Assembly (NCBI GenBank): GCA_902623995.1
Contig: CACNWE010000003.1
Location: forward strand, 124,001-188,000
Reading direction: 5' to 3'
DNA length: 64,000 bases
DNA from: an uncultured SAR116 cluster alpha proteobacterium
GTDB lineage: Bacteria > Pseudomonadota > Alphaproteobacteria > Puniceispirillales > Marisalimonadaceae
The position numbers were made by a program, and so were the translations under genes. Positions 29,950-38,887 of the stretch are shown here, one piece after another. Below the pieces are notes generated by a model, which was not told where the DNA came from, searched no databases, and worked only from the letters and a program-made list of their open reading frames with translations. How positions within the stretch are numbered: position 1 is the stretch's first letter; each line of letters starts with the position of its first letter.

Positions 29950-31249
29950 ATTTAAAACTAGATATATTAATTATACAGACAGAAACTTTAAAAAAAAATT
30001 CGAAAATTTGATTAATGATGAAAGAAAATCAAACAATAAAATTAATCTTACAGTTACAAAAATTTTAAAAGAAATTGTAGAGAAGGGTGATGATGGTTTA
30101 TATCATTTTGTAAGTAAATTTGATAAAATAAAAGTTAAAAAAATTAAGGATTTATTCATTTCAAAAGACACCTTAAGAAAAGCTTATGATGGACTTGAGA
30201 AAGAACAGAAAAAAGCATTAAATATTGCAGCTGATAGAATAAAAAAATTTCATAAACATCAAATTCCTAAAAACTTTAGTTACAAAGATAACTTAAAAGT
30301 TAATTTAGGTTTGACTCACTCTCCAATAGGCTCTGCAGGTTTTTATGTGCCTGGAGGAAAGGCTATTTATCCATCATCAGTATTGATGAACGCAATTCCC
30401 GCTTTAGTTGCTGGTGTTAAGAGGAGAGTACTTGTAAGCCCAATTTCAGATATTAACCAGTCATCAATTGTTCTTGCAGCAGCTCATGTTGCAAAAGTGA
30501 CAGAGTTTATTCGAATGGGTGGAGCTCACGCTATAGCTGCACTTGCTTATGGCACAAAATCAATTTTACCTGTAAATAAAATTGTTGGTCCTGGAAATGC
30601 TTACGTTGCAGAAGCCAAAAGACAAGTATTTGGTCAAGTAGGAATTGACTCAATTGCCGGACCGTCAGAGGTCTTAATCGTTTGTGATGAAACAGCTAAT
30701 CCAGACTATGTTGCTATAGATCTTTTATCACAGGCAGAACATGATGAATTAGCACAGTCTATTTTGATAACAACAAGTAAAGAAATCGCAACAAAAGTTA
30801 AACTTTCGTTAGAAAAACTTCTTATGGAAATTTCTAGGTCCAAAATAGCTAGTTCTTCATGGTATGATTTTGGAGCTATAATTTTAGTTGAAAATTTAAA
30901 TCAAGCTATTGAACTAATAAATATAAAAGCACCTGAACATTTACAATTAATTCTTAAAAATGTACAAAACGTTATAAAAGAAATAAATAATGCGGGAGCT
31001 ATATTTGTTGGTCCTTTTACTCCTGAAGCAGTGGGTGATTATATTGCCGGACCAAATCATGTTCTTCCAACAAACGGAACAGCAAAATTTTCGAGTGGAT
31101 TAGGTGTCATAGATTTTTACAAAAGAACCACTATAGTTAACTTTAATAAAAATAGCCTTAATGAACTAGGAAAACATGTCATAACATTAGCTGAAGCAGA
31201 AGGTTTAGAGGCACATGCAAGGTCTATTTCAATCAGAATAGACAAATAA
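29942..31249 (+). CDS. hisD: histidinol dehydrogenase
   Basis: A 435-residue zinc enzyme that oxidises histidinol to histidine in two NAD-dependent steps, the last of the pathway. GSAGFYVPGGKAIYPSSVLM, GGAHAIAALAYGT, VGPGNAYVAEAKR and LSQAEHDELAQ (zinc ligands Gln and His) are all present, as is GPNHVLPTNG near the end. It begins within hisG and is followed 80 bases later by infA. Confidence 0.96.
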   Translation: MSKFKTRYINYTDRNFKKKFENLINDERKSNNKINLTVTKILKEIVEKGDDGLYHFVSKFDKIKVKKIKDLFISKDTLRKAYDGLEKEQKKALNIAADRIKKFHKHQIPKNFSYKDNLKVNLGLTHSPIGSAGFYVPGGKAIYPSSVLMNAIPALVAGVKRRVLVSPISDINQSSIVLAAAHVAKVTEFIRMGGAHAIAALAYGTKSILPVNKIVGPGNAYVAEAKRQVFGQVGIDSIAGPSEVLIVCDETANPDYVAIDLLSQAEHDELAQSILITTSKEIATKVKLSLEKLLMEISRSKIASSSWYDFGAIILVENLNQAIELINIKAPEHLQLILKNVQNVIKEINNAGAIFVGPFTPEAVGDYIAGPNHVLPTNGTAKFSSGLGVIDFYKRTTIVNFNKNSLNELGKHVITLAEAEGLEAHARSISIRIDK

Positions 31250-31329
31250 TAAAAAAAAATATTATATAAAAATCTTGACTAATTAGACATAATAGTGAGA
31301 TTAAACTTAAATTTTAAAAAAGAGGTTAA

Positions 31330-31548
31330 ATGGCTAAAGAAGGTGTAATAGAATTTTCTGGTATTGTAGAAGAACTTCTACCTAATGCTATGTTTAGAGT
31401 TAAACTTGATAATGACCATGAGGTACTAGCCCATACAAGTGGGAAAATGAGGAAAAATCGTATTAGAGTATTACTTGGTGATAGAGTGAATGTAGAAATG
31501 ACACCTTATGATTTAACTAAAGGAAGAATTACATTTAGATATAAATAA
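31330..31548 (+). CDS. infA: translation initiation factor IF-1
   Basis: A 72-residue OB-fold protein that occupies the ribosomal A site during initiation. [19 protein letters not shown] and [19 protein letters not shown] are the canonical IF-1 segments, and it ends KGRITFRYK as usual. An AGAGGT ribosome site precedes the ATG. Confidence 0.97.
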   Translation: MAKEGVIEFSGIVEELLPNAMFRVKLDNDHEVLAHTSGKMRKNRIRVLLGDRVNVEMTPYDLTKGRITFRYK

Positions 31549-31572
31549 ATTCTGATGTGTTAAGTTTGTTTT

Positions 31573-32172
31573 ATGGATAAAACTAAATTGAACAAACATT
31601 TTATACTGGCATCTAGTTCACAAAGACGACTTGAACTTCTAAGTCAAATTGGTGTCAAACCTGATTTAATATTATCACCAAATATTGATGAAAAGATATT
31701 TTCTAAAGAACTGCCCCGCATATATGTTGAAAGAATGTCTTTAGAAAAAAATAGAGTTTTTCAACAAAAACACCCTCAATCAATAATTCTTACTGCTGAC
31801 ACTGTGGTTTCTGTAGGAAGAAGAATCTTGCCAAAAACTATGGATGTAAGTTTTGCAGAAGAATGCTTAAAATTAATTTCAGGAAGAAGACATAAAGTTT
31901 TTACAAGTTTTACTGTTTACTCGCCAAACAATTCACTCAAAACAAAAACTATACAATCAATTATTAAATTTAAAAGGTTACATCCTGACGAAATAAGTTA
32001 TTACCTTGCCACAAAGGAATGGGAAGGGAAAGCAGGAGGATACGCTATACAAGGAATTGCAGCATCATTTATAAATTTTATGTCTGGTTCATATAGTAAT
32101 GTGGTAGGTTTGCCGCTGGCAGAGCTTTACAGAGTGTTAATCTCTATTGGATATAATTTCAAAAATGATTAA
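31573..32172 (+). CDS. maf: Maf-like nucleoside triphosphate pyrophosphatase
   Basis: A 199-residue house-cleaning enzyme that hydrolyses non-standard or pyrimidine NTPs. LASSSQRRLELLSQIG at 13-28 binds the triphosphate, ILTADTVVSVG holds the metal-binding Asp, and GKAGGYAIQGIAASFI is the C-terminal signature. The motifs do not firmly separate the dTTP/UTP group from the 7-methyl-GTP group. Overlaps the RNase E/G start by eight bases. Confidence 0.9.
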   Translation: MDKTKLNKHFILASSSQRRLELLSQIGVKPDLILSPNIDEKIFSKELPRIYVERMSLEKNRVFQQKHPQSIILTADTVVSVGRRILPKTMDVSFAEECLKLISGRRHKVFTSFTVYSPNNSLKTKTIQSIIKFKRLHPDEISYYLATKEWEGKAGGYAIQGIAASFINFMSGSYSNVVGLPLAELYRVLISIGYNFKND

Positions 32173-33184
32173 TGAAATTAAAGATCATTTTATTTTGGTA
32201 GATAAATGTGCGGAACAAACAAGAATAGTTGAAATTAAGAGTAAAAAAATTGCTAAAATTACCTGTTGGCAAGATGAGAAACCACCGCTAATTGGTAATG
32301 TTTTAGATGCCACGGTTTTAAAAACATTAAATAGTGGGATTATTAGGGCTAATCTAAAGAACAAAAAAACAGTCACTGTTAGAGTAGGAAAAAAATTTTT
32401 AAAAAATAATGCAAAAATAAAAGTTCTTATAACTAGTGAAGAATTTGAAGATAAGCCTTTACAAGCAAAATTATGGACTGGAAATTGTGATTTTGAAAAA
32501 TTAAATGATGTGAAACGGATTATTGATCTTTTTTTTAATAAAAAAATACCTGTAATAGAAGACAATTATGCAATCTATTGGAATAATATGGATTTAGATA
32601 GCTGTTTTTTAAAAGCTCTTGATCCAATGGTTAAGACTGAGGATGGTAGTGTTTTATGGATTGAAAAAACAAAAGCCGCCACTCTTATCGATATAGATAC
32701 TAAAAATATATTAATTAATAATGAAGATGAAATGTTAAAGTTCTGTAAAAATGTGTTTCTAAGATGTATGGATGAAATTAAATTGAGAAATATAGGAGGT
32801 ATGATACTAATTGATTTTCCAAGGGTATCATTTAATAAAAAAGCTGATCTTCATGAATTTATTGCTAAAGAAGGCACAAAAAAAATCCGAGACAGTAATT
32901 TTTTAGGTTTTTCCAGATTACAACTTTATGAGATGTATGTACCTAGAAACTTTAAATCTTTAGAAAGTTTTTATATTAACAAAAATGAATTTGATTTTCA
33001 AAATCATATTAGGACATTGTGGAGAGCATCTAAGAATATCAAATCTAAAAATAACATTGAGTTTATATGTGGTAAAAGTCTTCATAAAAAATTAAAGCTT
33101 AAAAAAATTCCAGAATATATAAATATTGTTGAAAGAATAGATCTCCCAAAGGATTATGGTGAGTTATTAGAAAAAAAGATATAA
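32165..33184 (+). CDS. rng: compact RNase E/G family endoribonuclease
   Basis: A 339-residue RNase E/G-type protein, much shorter than E. coli RNase G (about 490). The two catalytic aspartates are recognisable in VLWIEKTKAATLIDID and in IGGMILIDFPRVSF. The zinc-link CPxC motif and a clear S1 domain are missing. This short form between maf and yacG recurs in Alphaproteobacteria next to a separate full-length RNase E. The start is taken at the ATG at 32165, inside the maf stop region; a TTG at 32147 is less likely. yacG begins on the last base of its stop. Confidence 0.82.
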   Translation: MINEIKDHFILVDKCAEQTRIVEIKSKKIAKITCWQDEKPPLIGNVLDATVLKTLNSGIIRANLKNKKTVTVRVGKKFLKNNAKIKVLITSEEFEDKPLQAKLWTGNCDFEKLNDVKRIIDLFFNKKIPVIEDNYAIYWNNMDLDSCFLKALDPMVKTEDGSVLWIEKTKAATLIDIDTKNILINNEDEMLKFCKNVFLRCMDEIKLRNIGGMILIDFPRVSFNKKADLHEFIAKEGTKKIRDSNFLGFSRLQLYEMYVPRNFKSLESFYINKNEFDFQNHIRTLWRASKNIKSKNNIEFICGKSLHKKLKLKKIPEYINIVERIDLPKDYGELLEKKI

Positions 33185-33354
33185 TGAGAGAAAATCAAAA
33201 AATTAAATGTGTTAATTGTGACAATGAATTTGATAACAAATCAGATACAAAACCGTTCTGCTCTAAACGTTGTAGTTATATAGATTTAAATAATTGGTTG
33301 GGTGAAAAATACTCAATACATATAAATGAAGAAGATTATGAAAAGGATGTTTAA
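33184..33354 (+). CDS. yacG: YacG zinc protein, DNA gyrase inhibitor family
   Basis: A 56-residue zinc-ribbon protein. The four zinc cysteines are Cys9, Cys12, Cys26 and Cys30, in the diagnostic FCSKRCSYIDLNNWL. E. coli YacG binds and inhibits gyrase. The start codon overlaps the preceding stop (TAATG), so expression is coupled to the RNase gene. tRNA-Phe follows. Confidence 0.93.
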   Translation: MRENQKIKCVNCDNEFDNKSDTKPFCSKRCSYIDLNNWLGEKYSIHINEEDYEKDV

Positions 33355-33371
33355 TTTTTTTTTTTGTTGGC

Positions 33372-33400
33372 TAGACATAATGTAATGATCACGTTATAGA
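33372..33400 (+). promoter_or_regulatory. tRNA-Phe promoter
   Basis: TAGACA at 33372-33377 and TATAGA at 33395-33400 are separated by 17 bases, and the mature tRNA begins 12 bases after the -10 element. Each hexamer matches four or five consensus positions. The spacing is ideal for a stable-RNA promoter. Confidence 0.55.
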
Positions 33401-33412
33401 TAATTTATTAAA

Positions 33413-33488
33413 GCCCGGGTAGCTCAGTAGGTAGAGCAGAGGACTGAAAATCCTCGTGTCGGTGGTTCGAATCCGCCCCCGGGCACCA
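33413..33488 (+). tRNA. tRNA-Phe (anticodon GAA)
   Basis: A 76-base cloverleaf with encoded CCA. The acceptor stem GCCCGGG pairs with CCCGGGC. The anticodon stem GAGGA/TCCTC encloses CTGAAAA, anticodon GAA. This is the only complete copy in the window; its 3' 51 bases recur at 36181-36231 and 40603-40654, which marks it as an integration target. Confidence 0.97.
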
Positions 33489-33600
33489 TATTTTTCTAGA
33501 TCAGACTTCAATAAACCGTCAATCACACCTCTTAGATTAATACAATTAGCGTCTCAATTTATAGCTGATTTGTCAAATAATTGTGACAGAGGTGTGACCG
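33489..33600 (+). repeat. left-arm repeat of element A
   Basis: About 110 bases after tRNA-Phe recur after the second tRNA fragment (36232-36341). Nineteen bases, AAACCGTCAATCACACCTC, are identical, then CTCAATTTAT, TTTGTCAAA and the closing GAGGTGTGAC are shared at matching distances. TCACACCTC and GAGGTGTGA are inverted to each other. Also TGTGACAGAGGTGTGACCGG here resembles TGTGACGGAGGTGTGACGG at the far right end (40533-40551). The pattern fits integrase arm-binding sites. Confidence 0.6.
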
Positions 33601-33888
33601 GGAATAATAATTGTTTTTGTTTTTATTAAGTAAATTCAGAAACTTAAAAAAAAATAAGAAATTTCTTGATAAGGTCTTTTCGAACGATTCTGGACCTAAT
33701 ATTGTAATTTAATCAAAAAAAATTTATGCAAGTTATGATAATTATAAAATATTAAAAATTATTTTTTGAACAAGTTAGTAAACAAGTTTTTATTATTAAA
33801 GACATAATCAGGTATTTTACTGTACAAATTTTTCTGGCATTATATTCTTTAATTACGTTTATGGTGTGATTATTGCAATTGGCTAAAT

Positions 33889-34074
33889 ATGCTTATAAAA
33901 GAACATAAAATGTTGACGAAAAAATCTTTAGATCAGGCTCTTATGAAGTCAAAATCAAATTTAGAGAATAATAGGTTTGTTGAGTTTAAAAGATTATATC
34001 AAACAAGCCCAATAGCTTTTCTTAAAAATAAAAGTGCACAGCAGAAATTAGTTTCTTTATACAAAATAAAGTAA
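33889..34074 (+). pseudogene. severed N-terminal part of the TPR-methyltransferase protein
   Basis: A 61-residue open frame, MLIKEHKMLTKKSLDQALMK onward, rich in Lys, Leu and Ser and helical in character. It ends in a TAA at 34072-34074 that lies in the same frame as the following gene, with only three codons between the stop and that gene's ATG. Related TPR-methyltransferases often have an N-terminal helical stretch of this type. I infer a nonsense mutation splitting one gene; a separate small protein is the alternative. Confidence 0.4.
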
Positions 34075-34083
34075 TGCGGTGAT

Positions 34084-35952
34084 ATGCAAAATCCACCTCA
34101 AGAAACAATAAAATACCTAATTAGTCTTTATAATAAAGGTCAATTTTTATTTGCTTTTCAACAAGCTAAAACTCTTACTGAAAAATATCCAAAGTCATTT
34201 ATGATTTGGAATATACTTGGAGTATCTTCTTTTCAAATAGGGATATTGGAGGAAGCTATTAAATCTTATAAACAAGCACTTTTACTTAAACCTAATTATG
34301 CTGAAGTTTACAACAACATTGGTGTTGCTTTCAAAGAACAAGGTAATATTGAAAAAGCAATCGAGGCTTTTAATAAATGCATTTCAATCAAACCTGATCA
34401 CACTGCTGCAAACATAAATATAGGCGATGCTCTTAAAAATATAATTTTTGAAACACAAAATCCTATTTTGCAAAATACAATGATCTCATTACTTGATCAA
34501 AAAACATATGTGAGACCAAAAAACATTGCCAAAACTGTTATCAGTTTTTTAAAGTTAGATCCTAAATTAAAAAAATATCTTCAAAGTAACTCTTTCGTAC
34601 AAAAAATTTCTTTGAAGAATATTATTAGTGATCTATCTGAGCTAACTTTACTCCTTAAGTTAATGAGTGTCTGCCCAGTTATAGATATTGAGATAGAAAA
34701 ATTACTTACGTTTATTAGATCAAGATTGTTATTATCAATTTCATCTTTCAGAGGTAACAATGAAGTAATAAAGTTTCAGTCCGCATTAGCTCTACAGTGC
34801 TTTAACAATGAGTATATATATATACAGAGTGAAGAAGAAAACAAAGCTCTTGAAAACTTAGAGATGGTTGTAAGACTTGCGCTAAATAATAATGAACAAC
34901 TAAGTCCACAATATATACTATGCTTAGCTTGTTATAAATCTCTTAATAATTATGCATGGAGTAGTAACCTTATTATTACTACTGAAATTCAAGAAGTGTT
35001 TAATAGACAGGTTGTTGAACCAACTGAAGAAACTAAATTAAGATCAACAATACCTATTTTGAAAGAAATTAAAAATGTGGTTTCTTCACAAGTGAAAGAG
35101 CAATATGAAGCAAAACCTTATCCAAGGTGGATAAATTTAGGACTACCATTCAAACCTGAAACAATTTTTAAGGTTATTAATGATATGAATCTGAAGATAT
35201 TTGACGATAGGATCAAAGAAGTTTATACACCAAGTATTTTGATAGCTGGCTGTGGCACAGGTCAACATTCAATTGAGACAACATCAAGGTTTAAAGATTC
35301 GAAAGTCTTGGGTATTGATCTTAGTATGTCAAGTCTTAGTTATGCCAAACGTAAAAGTATTGAGTTAAATATCCAAAATATAGATTATATGCAAGCTGAT
35401 ATATTAGACCTTGGCAAACTCGATAAACAGTTTGATATAATAGAATGTGTTGGGGTACTTCATCACATGAGTGAACCTGTTGAAGGCTGGAAAGCATTAA
35501 GAAATTGTCTAAAGCCGGGTGGTCTAATGAAGATTGGTTTATATAGCGAACTAGCCAGACAAGACATTGTGAAAATCAGGAATGAAATTAGTAATAAGAG
35601 CTTTGGATCAAGCGATTTTGAATTGAAATCATTTAGAAATAAACTTATAAACTCAGATAATAATCACTATAAACTAATATTAAATTCTTACGATTTTTAC
35701 AGCCTTAGTGCAGTAAAGGATTTACTTTTTCATGAAAAAGAGCACAGGTTCACTATTGATCAAATACAAAAATGCTTGTCTCAGTTAGAGCTGAGGTTCT
35801 GTGGATTTGAGGATAAAAAAATAGTTTCAGAATTTAAACAAACAAACGCTAACATGGAAGATTGTTATGTTCTTGATAAATGGAAAATTTATGAGGAAGC
35901 CAATCCTCAAGTATTTTCAGGAATGTACCAATTTTGGTGTCAAAAGATGTAA
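34084..35952 (+). CDS. TPR repeat protein with SAM-dependent methyltransferase domain
   Basis: A 622-residue protein. Residues about 1-130 are tetratricopeptide repeats (NILGVSSFQIGILEEAIKSY, NNIGVAFKEQGNIEKAIEAF). A helical middle section of about 200 residues follows. A class I methyltransferase domain starts at about 385: ILIAGCGTGQHS is motif I, VLGIDLSMSSL motif II, ADILDL and DIIECVGVLHHM the later motifs, and NCLKPGGLMKIGLY the end of the Rossmann sheet. QYEAKPYPRWINLGLP ahead of it is typical of this marine-bacterial family. Acceptor unknown; glycans, small molecules or proteins are possible. Sole cargo of element A. Confidence 0.8.
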   Translation: MQNPPQETIKYLISLYNKGQFLFAFQQAKTLTEKYPKSFMIWNILGVSSFQIGILEEAIKSYKQALLLKPNYAEVYNNIGVAFKEQGNIEKAIEAFNKCISIKPDHTAANINIGDALKNIIFETQNPILQNTMISLLDQKTYVRPKNIAKTVISFLKLDPKLKKYLQSNSFVQKISLKNIISDLSELTLLLKLMSVCPVIDIEIEKLLTFIRSRLLLSISSFRGNNEVIKFQSALALQCFNNEYIYIQSEEENKALENLEMVVRLALNNNEQLSPQYILCLACYKSLNNYAWSSNLIITTEIQEVFNRQVVEPTEETKLRSTIPILKEIKNVVSSQVKEQYEAKPYPRWINLGLPFKPETIFKVINDMNLKIFDDRIKEVYTPSILIAGCGTGQHSIETTSRFKDSKVLGIDLSMSSLSYAKRKSIELNIQNIDYMQADILDLGKLDKQFDIIECVGVLHHMSEPVEGWKALRNCLKPGGLMKIGLYSELARQDIVKIRNEISNKSFGSSDFELKSFRNKLINSDNNHYKLILNSYDFYSLSAVKDLLFHEKEHRFTIDQIQKCLSQLELRFCGFEDKKIVSEFKQTNANMEDCYVLDKWKIYEEANPQVFSGMYQFWCQKM

Positions 35953-36118
35953 TAAATACAAAAGCTACTTCATATCACTAACTAATAAATAAATTGTAAA
36001 GAAGTTTTTTAAATTTTAAGCTGATCTTAAATCTTTATTATATCCAGGAATTTATATTAATCATATTTTCCTTTATTTCATATGTGCTTAATAAAGTTTA
36101 ATATTATTTAATCAAAAT

Positions 36119-36341
36119 ATCCTCTTTGTTATAGAGTTGTGTCATAAGAGCAATAAAACTTATAAAAATTGTACAAAAGAAGAGGACTGAAAATCCTCGT
36201 GTTGGTGGTTCAAATCCGCCCCCGGGCATCATGTTTTCTTTTTAAAGACTAAACAAACCGTCAATCACACCTCATTGGTTAATACCTACAGAATCTCAAT
36301 TTATGACTTATTTGTCAAAATAATTATTACTGAGGTGTGAC
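36119..36341 (+). repeat. internal att junction with tRNA-Phe 3' fragment (copy 2)
   Basis: 36181-36231 repeats the last 51 bases of tRNA-Phe with three substitutions (one in the CCA end, now TCA), and lacks the 5' half. To its left are TTGTACAA (36169-36176) and a decayed arm motif at 36119-36143 that matches 40525-40549 at about two thirds of positions. To its right the left-arm repeat restarts, with AAACCGTCAATCACACCTC at 36255-36273 and GAGGTGTGAC at 36332-36341. Between 36342 and 36532 I see nothing else but the promoter region of the next operon. Confidence 0.75.
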
Positions 36342-36532
36342 TAGATTTTATAATTATAACAGCTTTTTTATTAGTGATTTCAAAGTTTAAAATGTTAATT
36401 TTTTAATTTAAAAGATAACTTTTTAGGCATATTAGAACTTTAATTTGATAATTTATAAACACTTCATAAATAATCTTGATGTAGGTATTTTAAGGATTAT
36501 TCTTTTTAGATTGTATTATTAGGAAATTAAGC

Positions 36533-37957
36533 ATGACTTATTTTACAAAAACGTATGACGAGGCTTTTATAAATCAAGACTCTATAAGAACCAATTACAA
36601 AAAGTTTATTAGTTGGTATAAAAATCAAGATGATAATGAATTAACAAAAATAAATTCTGATGCAATAAAATTTTTTGAAAATACAGGTGTATCATTTAAA
36701 GTTTATTCCAGTGAAAAAAAAGAAAATCTAATACCATTTGATATAATCCCAAGAATAATAAACTCCAAGGAATGGGATAAATTGGTTAAAGGGATAACAC
36801 AGAGGGTTTTAGCTATTAATTTTTTTCTTACTGATATTTATAGTCAACAAGAGATAATAAAAAATGGTGTGATACCTGTTAATTTAATTCAAAATAATCC
36901 CGCTTTTTTGAAGCAGATGATAGGATTTACTCCTCCAAACAAGACATACAATCATATCTCTGGTATAGATTTAATTAAAACAAATTCAGACAATTTTTTT
37001 GTATTAGAAGATAATGTTAGAGTCCCATCTGGAGCTTCTTATATGATAGAAAATAGGGATACTATGATAAAATTATTTCCTGACCTAATCTCAAGATATA
37101 AAGTATCTGAAAATAGAAACTATACCAAATACTTATCTGAAATTTTAAAGAAGTCTTCACCAAAAAAAACAAAAATAAACCCAAACATAGTTTTGCTAAC
37201 TCCTGGAATATATAATTCTGCGTTTTTTGAACATGCTTTTTTGGCAGATAAGTTAGGTGTTGAATTAGTAGAAGGTAAGGATCTTCGTGTAATTAATAAA
37301 TATTTAAATATGAAAACTATAGATGGTTGGAAAAAAGTAGATGTAATTTATAGAAGAATAGATGATATCTTTTTAGATCCGTTATCATTTAAAGAAGATA
37401 GTTTTTTAGGTGTTCCAGGTTTAATGGAGGTATACAGAAATAAAAACGTTACGATAGCAAATGCTCCTGGCACAGGCATTTCAGACGATAAATCAATTTA
37501 TTCTTATATTCCAGACATTATTAAGTTTTATTTGGGTCAAAAACCAATTTTAAAAAATGTAAAAACATTCAAGTGTGGTATAAAAGATGAATTGAAATAT
37601 GTATTAGAAAATTTAAATAAATTAGTCGTTAAAGAAGTTCACGGCTCAGGTGGTTATGGGATGCTAGTAGGGCCACTAGCAAGCAAGATTGAAATATCAA
37701 AATTTAAAAATAAAATTAAAAAAAATCCTTACAATTATATTGCTCAACCAACTTTATCTCTATCTACTTGTCCTATTTATACAAAAAAAGGTCTAACTCC
37801 TAGACACGTTGACCTTAGATGTTTTGCATTATTAGCACAAGAAAAGGTTACTGTTACAAGTGGTGGCCTCACCAGAGTTGCTCTAAAGAAAGGATCTCTT
37901 GTTGTTAACTCCAGTCAAGGTGGTGGTACTAAAGATACTTGGATATTGAGTTCATAA
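36533..37957 (+). CDS. circularly permuted ATP-grasp protein
   Basis: A 474-residue member of the circularly permuted ATP-grasp family (DUF404/DUF407 type), predicted to form amide or peptide bonds using ATP. SYMIENRDTM near 166-175 and the preceding LEDNVRVPSGAS are hallmark segments, LGVELVEGKDL lies mid-protein, and VVKEVHGSGGYGMLVGPLA is the ATP-binding loop. The C-terminal VTSGGLTRVALKKGSLVVN with SQGGGTKDTW is diagnostic. First gene of a tight four-gene operon; comparative genomics (Iyer and colleagues on amidoligases) links this set to peptide tagging or synthesis. Substrate unknown. Confidence 0.9.
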   Translation: MTYFTKTYDEAFINQDSIRTNYKKFISWYKNQDDNELTKINSDAIKFFENTGVSFKVYSSEKKENLIPFDIIPRIINSKEWDKLVKGITQRVLAINFFLTDIYSQQEIIKNGVIPVNLIQNNPAFLKQMIGFTPPNKTYNHISGIDLIKTNSDNFFVLEDNVRVPSGASYMIENRDTMIKLFPDLISRYKVSENRNYTKYLSEILKKSSPKKTKINPNIVLLTPGIYNSAFFEHAFLADKLGVELVEGKDLRVINKYLNMKTIDGWKKVDVIYRRIDDIFLDPLSFKEDSFLGVPGLMEVYRNKNVTIANAPGTGISDDKSIYSYIPDIIKFYLGQKPILKNVKTFKCGIKDELKYVLENLNKLVVKEVHGSGGYGMLVGPLASKIEISKFKNKIKKNPYNYIAQPTLSLSTCPIYTKKGLTPRHVDLRCFALLAQEKVTVTSGGLTRVALKKGSLVVNSSQGGGTKDTWILSS

Positions 37958-38883
37958 TGCTAGGAAGTACAGCAGATTCTTTATTTTGGATGTTTAGATA
38001 TATTGAGAGAGTTGAAAATACATTGTGTATGATTGAGAGTGGTTTCCAATTGTATCTTTTATCCTCTAGTAATTTGAATAATGAATGGGATGCAATTTTA
38101 AGAACTAATTCTATAAGGCATCATTTTTTAAAGAAAAATAACTCTTTAGATAGTCTTAATATAATTAACTTCATGTTAAAAGATCCTAAGAATTTTAATA
38201 ATATTTTAATACTTATTGAAAAAGCTAGAGAAAATGCACGAAGATCAAGAGGATCAATTACATCAGAAGTTTGGGAGGCGATAAATACTTGTTGGTTATA
38301 TTTAAATGAAGAACTTAATAAAAAAATAAATGAAAGTAAAATTCAAACAATTATAAAAAACACAAGAGAAAAAATTGCTCTGATTTTTGGCTTTTTAGAA
38401 AGAGGCATGTTGAAAAATGAAATTTTAAATTTCTGCTATTTAGGCACATTTATTGAGAGATTTGATAATACTGTAAGAATTTTGAATACAAGATATTATC
38501 TTCTATTAGACGAAAAAAAAATTAGATTTGAGGGTTACGATAATTTTCAATTAGAAATGATTTTGAGAAGTATTTCTTCATACAGATCATTTATGTGGAA
38601 AAATCAAAATGAAATTAAAGCTAATAAAGTCTCTTATTTTTTAATATCAGATAAAGATATGCCTAAATCACTAATATTTTGTGTTAATGAAACTATTAAA
38701 AATTTAAGGTCAATTCATAAAAAAAAATTTTCAAAAAATAAAAGTTACCTAAATGCTCTAAATATTCAAAAAAAAATTAAACAAAAAAATAGAAATTTAA
38801 ATAATTATTCATTTTTAAATAGTCTATTTCAATTAAATATCACATTAGCTGCAAATATAGAGGAAGAATTTAATTTCCAGTAA
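37957..38883 (+). CDS. alpha-E domain protein
   Basis: A 308-residue all-helical alpha-E (DUF403) protein, with no known catalytic activity, always near circularly permuted ATP-grasp genes. The N-terminus MLGSTADSLFWMFRYIERVENT is the family hallmark, and ENARRSRGSITSEVWEAINT and LGTFIERFDNTVRILNTRYY are the other conserved helices. The start is set at the ATG at 37957, which overlaps the previous stop by one base (TAATG); an upstream in-frame codon at 37939 would add six non-family residues. It may be an adaptor for the ATP-grasp enzyme. Confidence 0.9.
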   Translation: MLGSTADSLFWMFRYIERVENTLCMIESGFQLYLLSSSNLNNEWDAILRTNSIRHHFLKKNNSLDSLNIINFMLKDPKNFNNILILIEKARENARRSRGSITSEVWEAINTCWLYLNEELNKKINESKIQTIIKNTREKIALIFGFLERGMLKNEILNFCYLGTFIERFDNTVRILNTRYYLLLDEKKIRFEGYDNFQLEMILRSISSYRSFMWKNQNEIKANKVSYFLISDKDMPKSLIFCVNETIKNLRSIHKKKFSKNKSYLNALNIQKKIKQKNRNLNNYSFLNSLFQLNITLAANIEEEFNFQ

Positions 38884-38887
38884 TAGT

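Larger units (their letters stand above)
33489..36231 (+). mobile_element. degenerate integrative element A at tRNA-Phe
   Basis: The segment between the full tRNA-Phe and the first partial copy of its 3' half. The left end has AAACCGTCAATCACACCTC at 33513-33531 and GAGGTGTGAC at 33589-33598. The right end has a decayed ATCCTC...GAGTTGTGTC at 36119-36143 and TTGTACAA at 36169-36176 before the tRNA fragment. No integrase is visible. The only cargo is the split TPR-methyltransferase. Bases 33600-33888 and 35953-36118 show no gene or RNA that I recognise. Element status is inferred from the repeats. Confidence 0.6.

Noticed and set aside
36181-36231. Second tRNA-Phe gene
   Set aside because: Only the 3' half is present, the acceptor 5' strand and D arm are missing, and the CCA end is altered. 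The same holds for 40603-40654.
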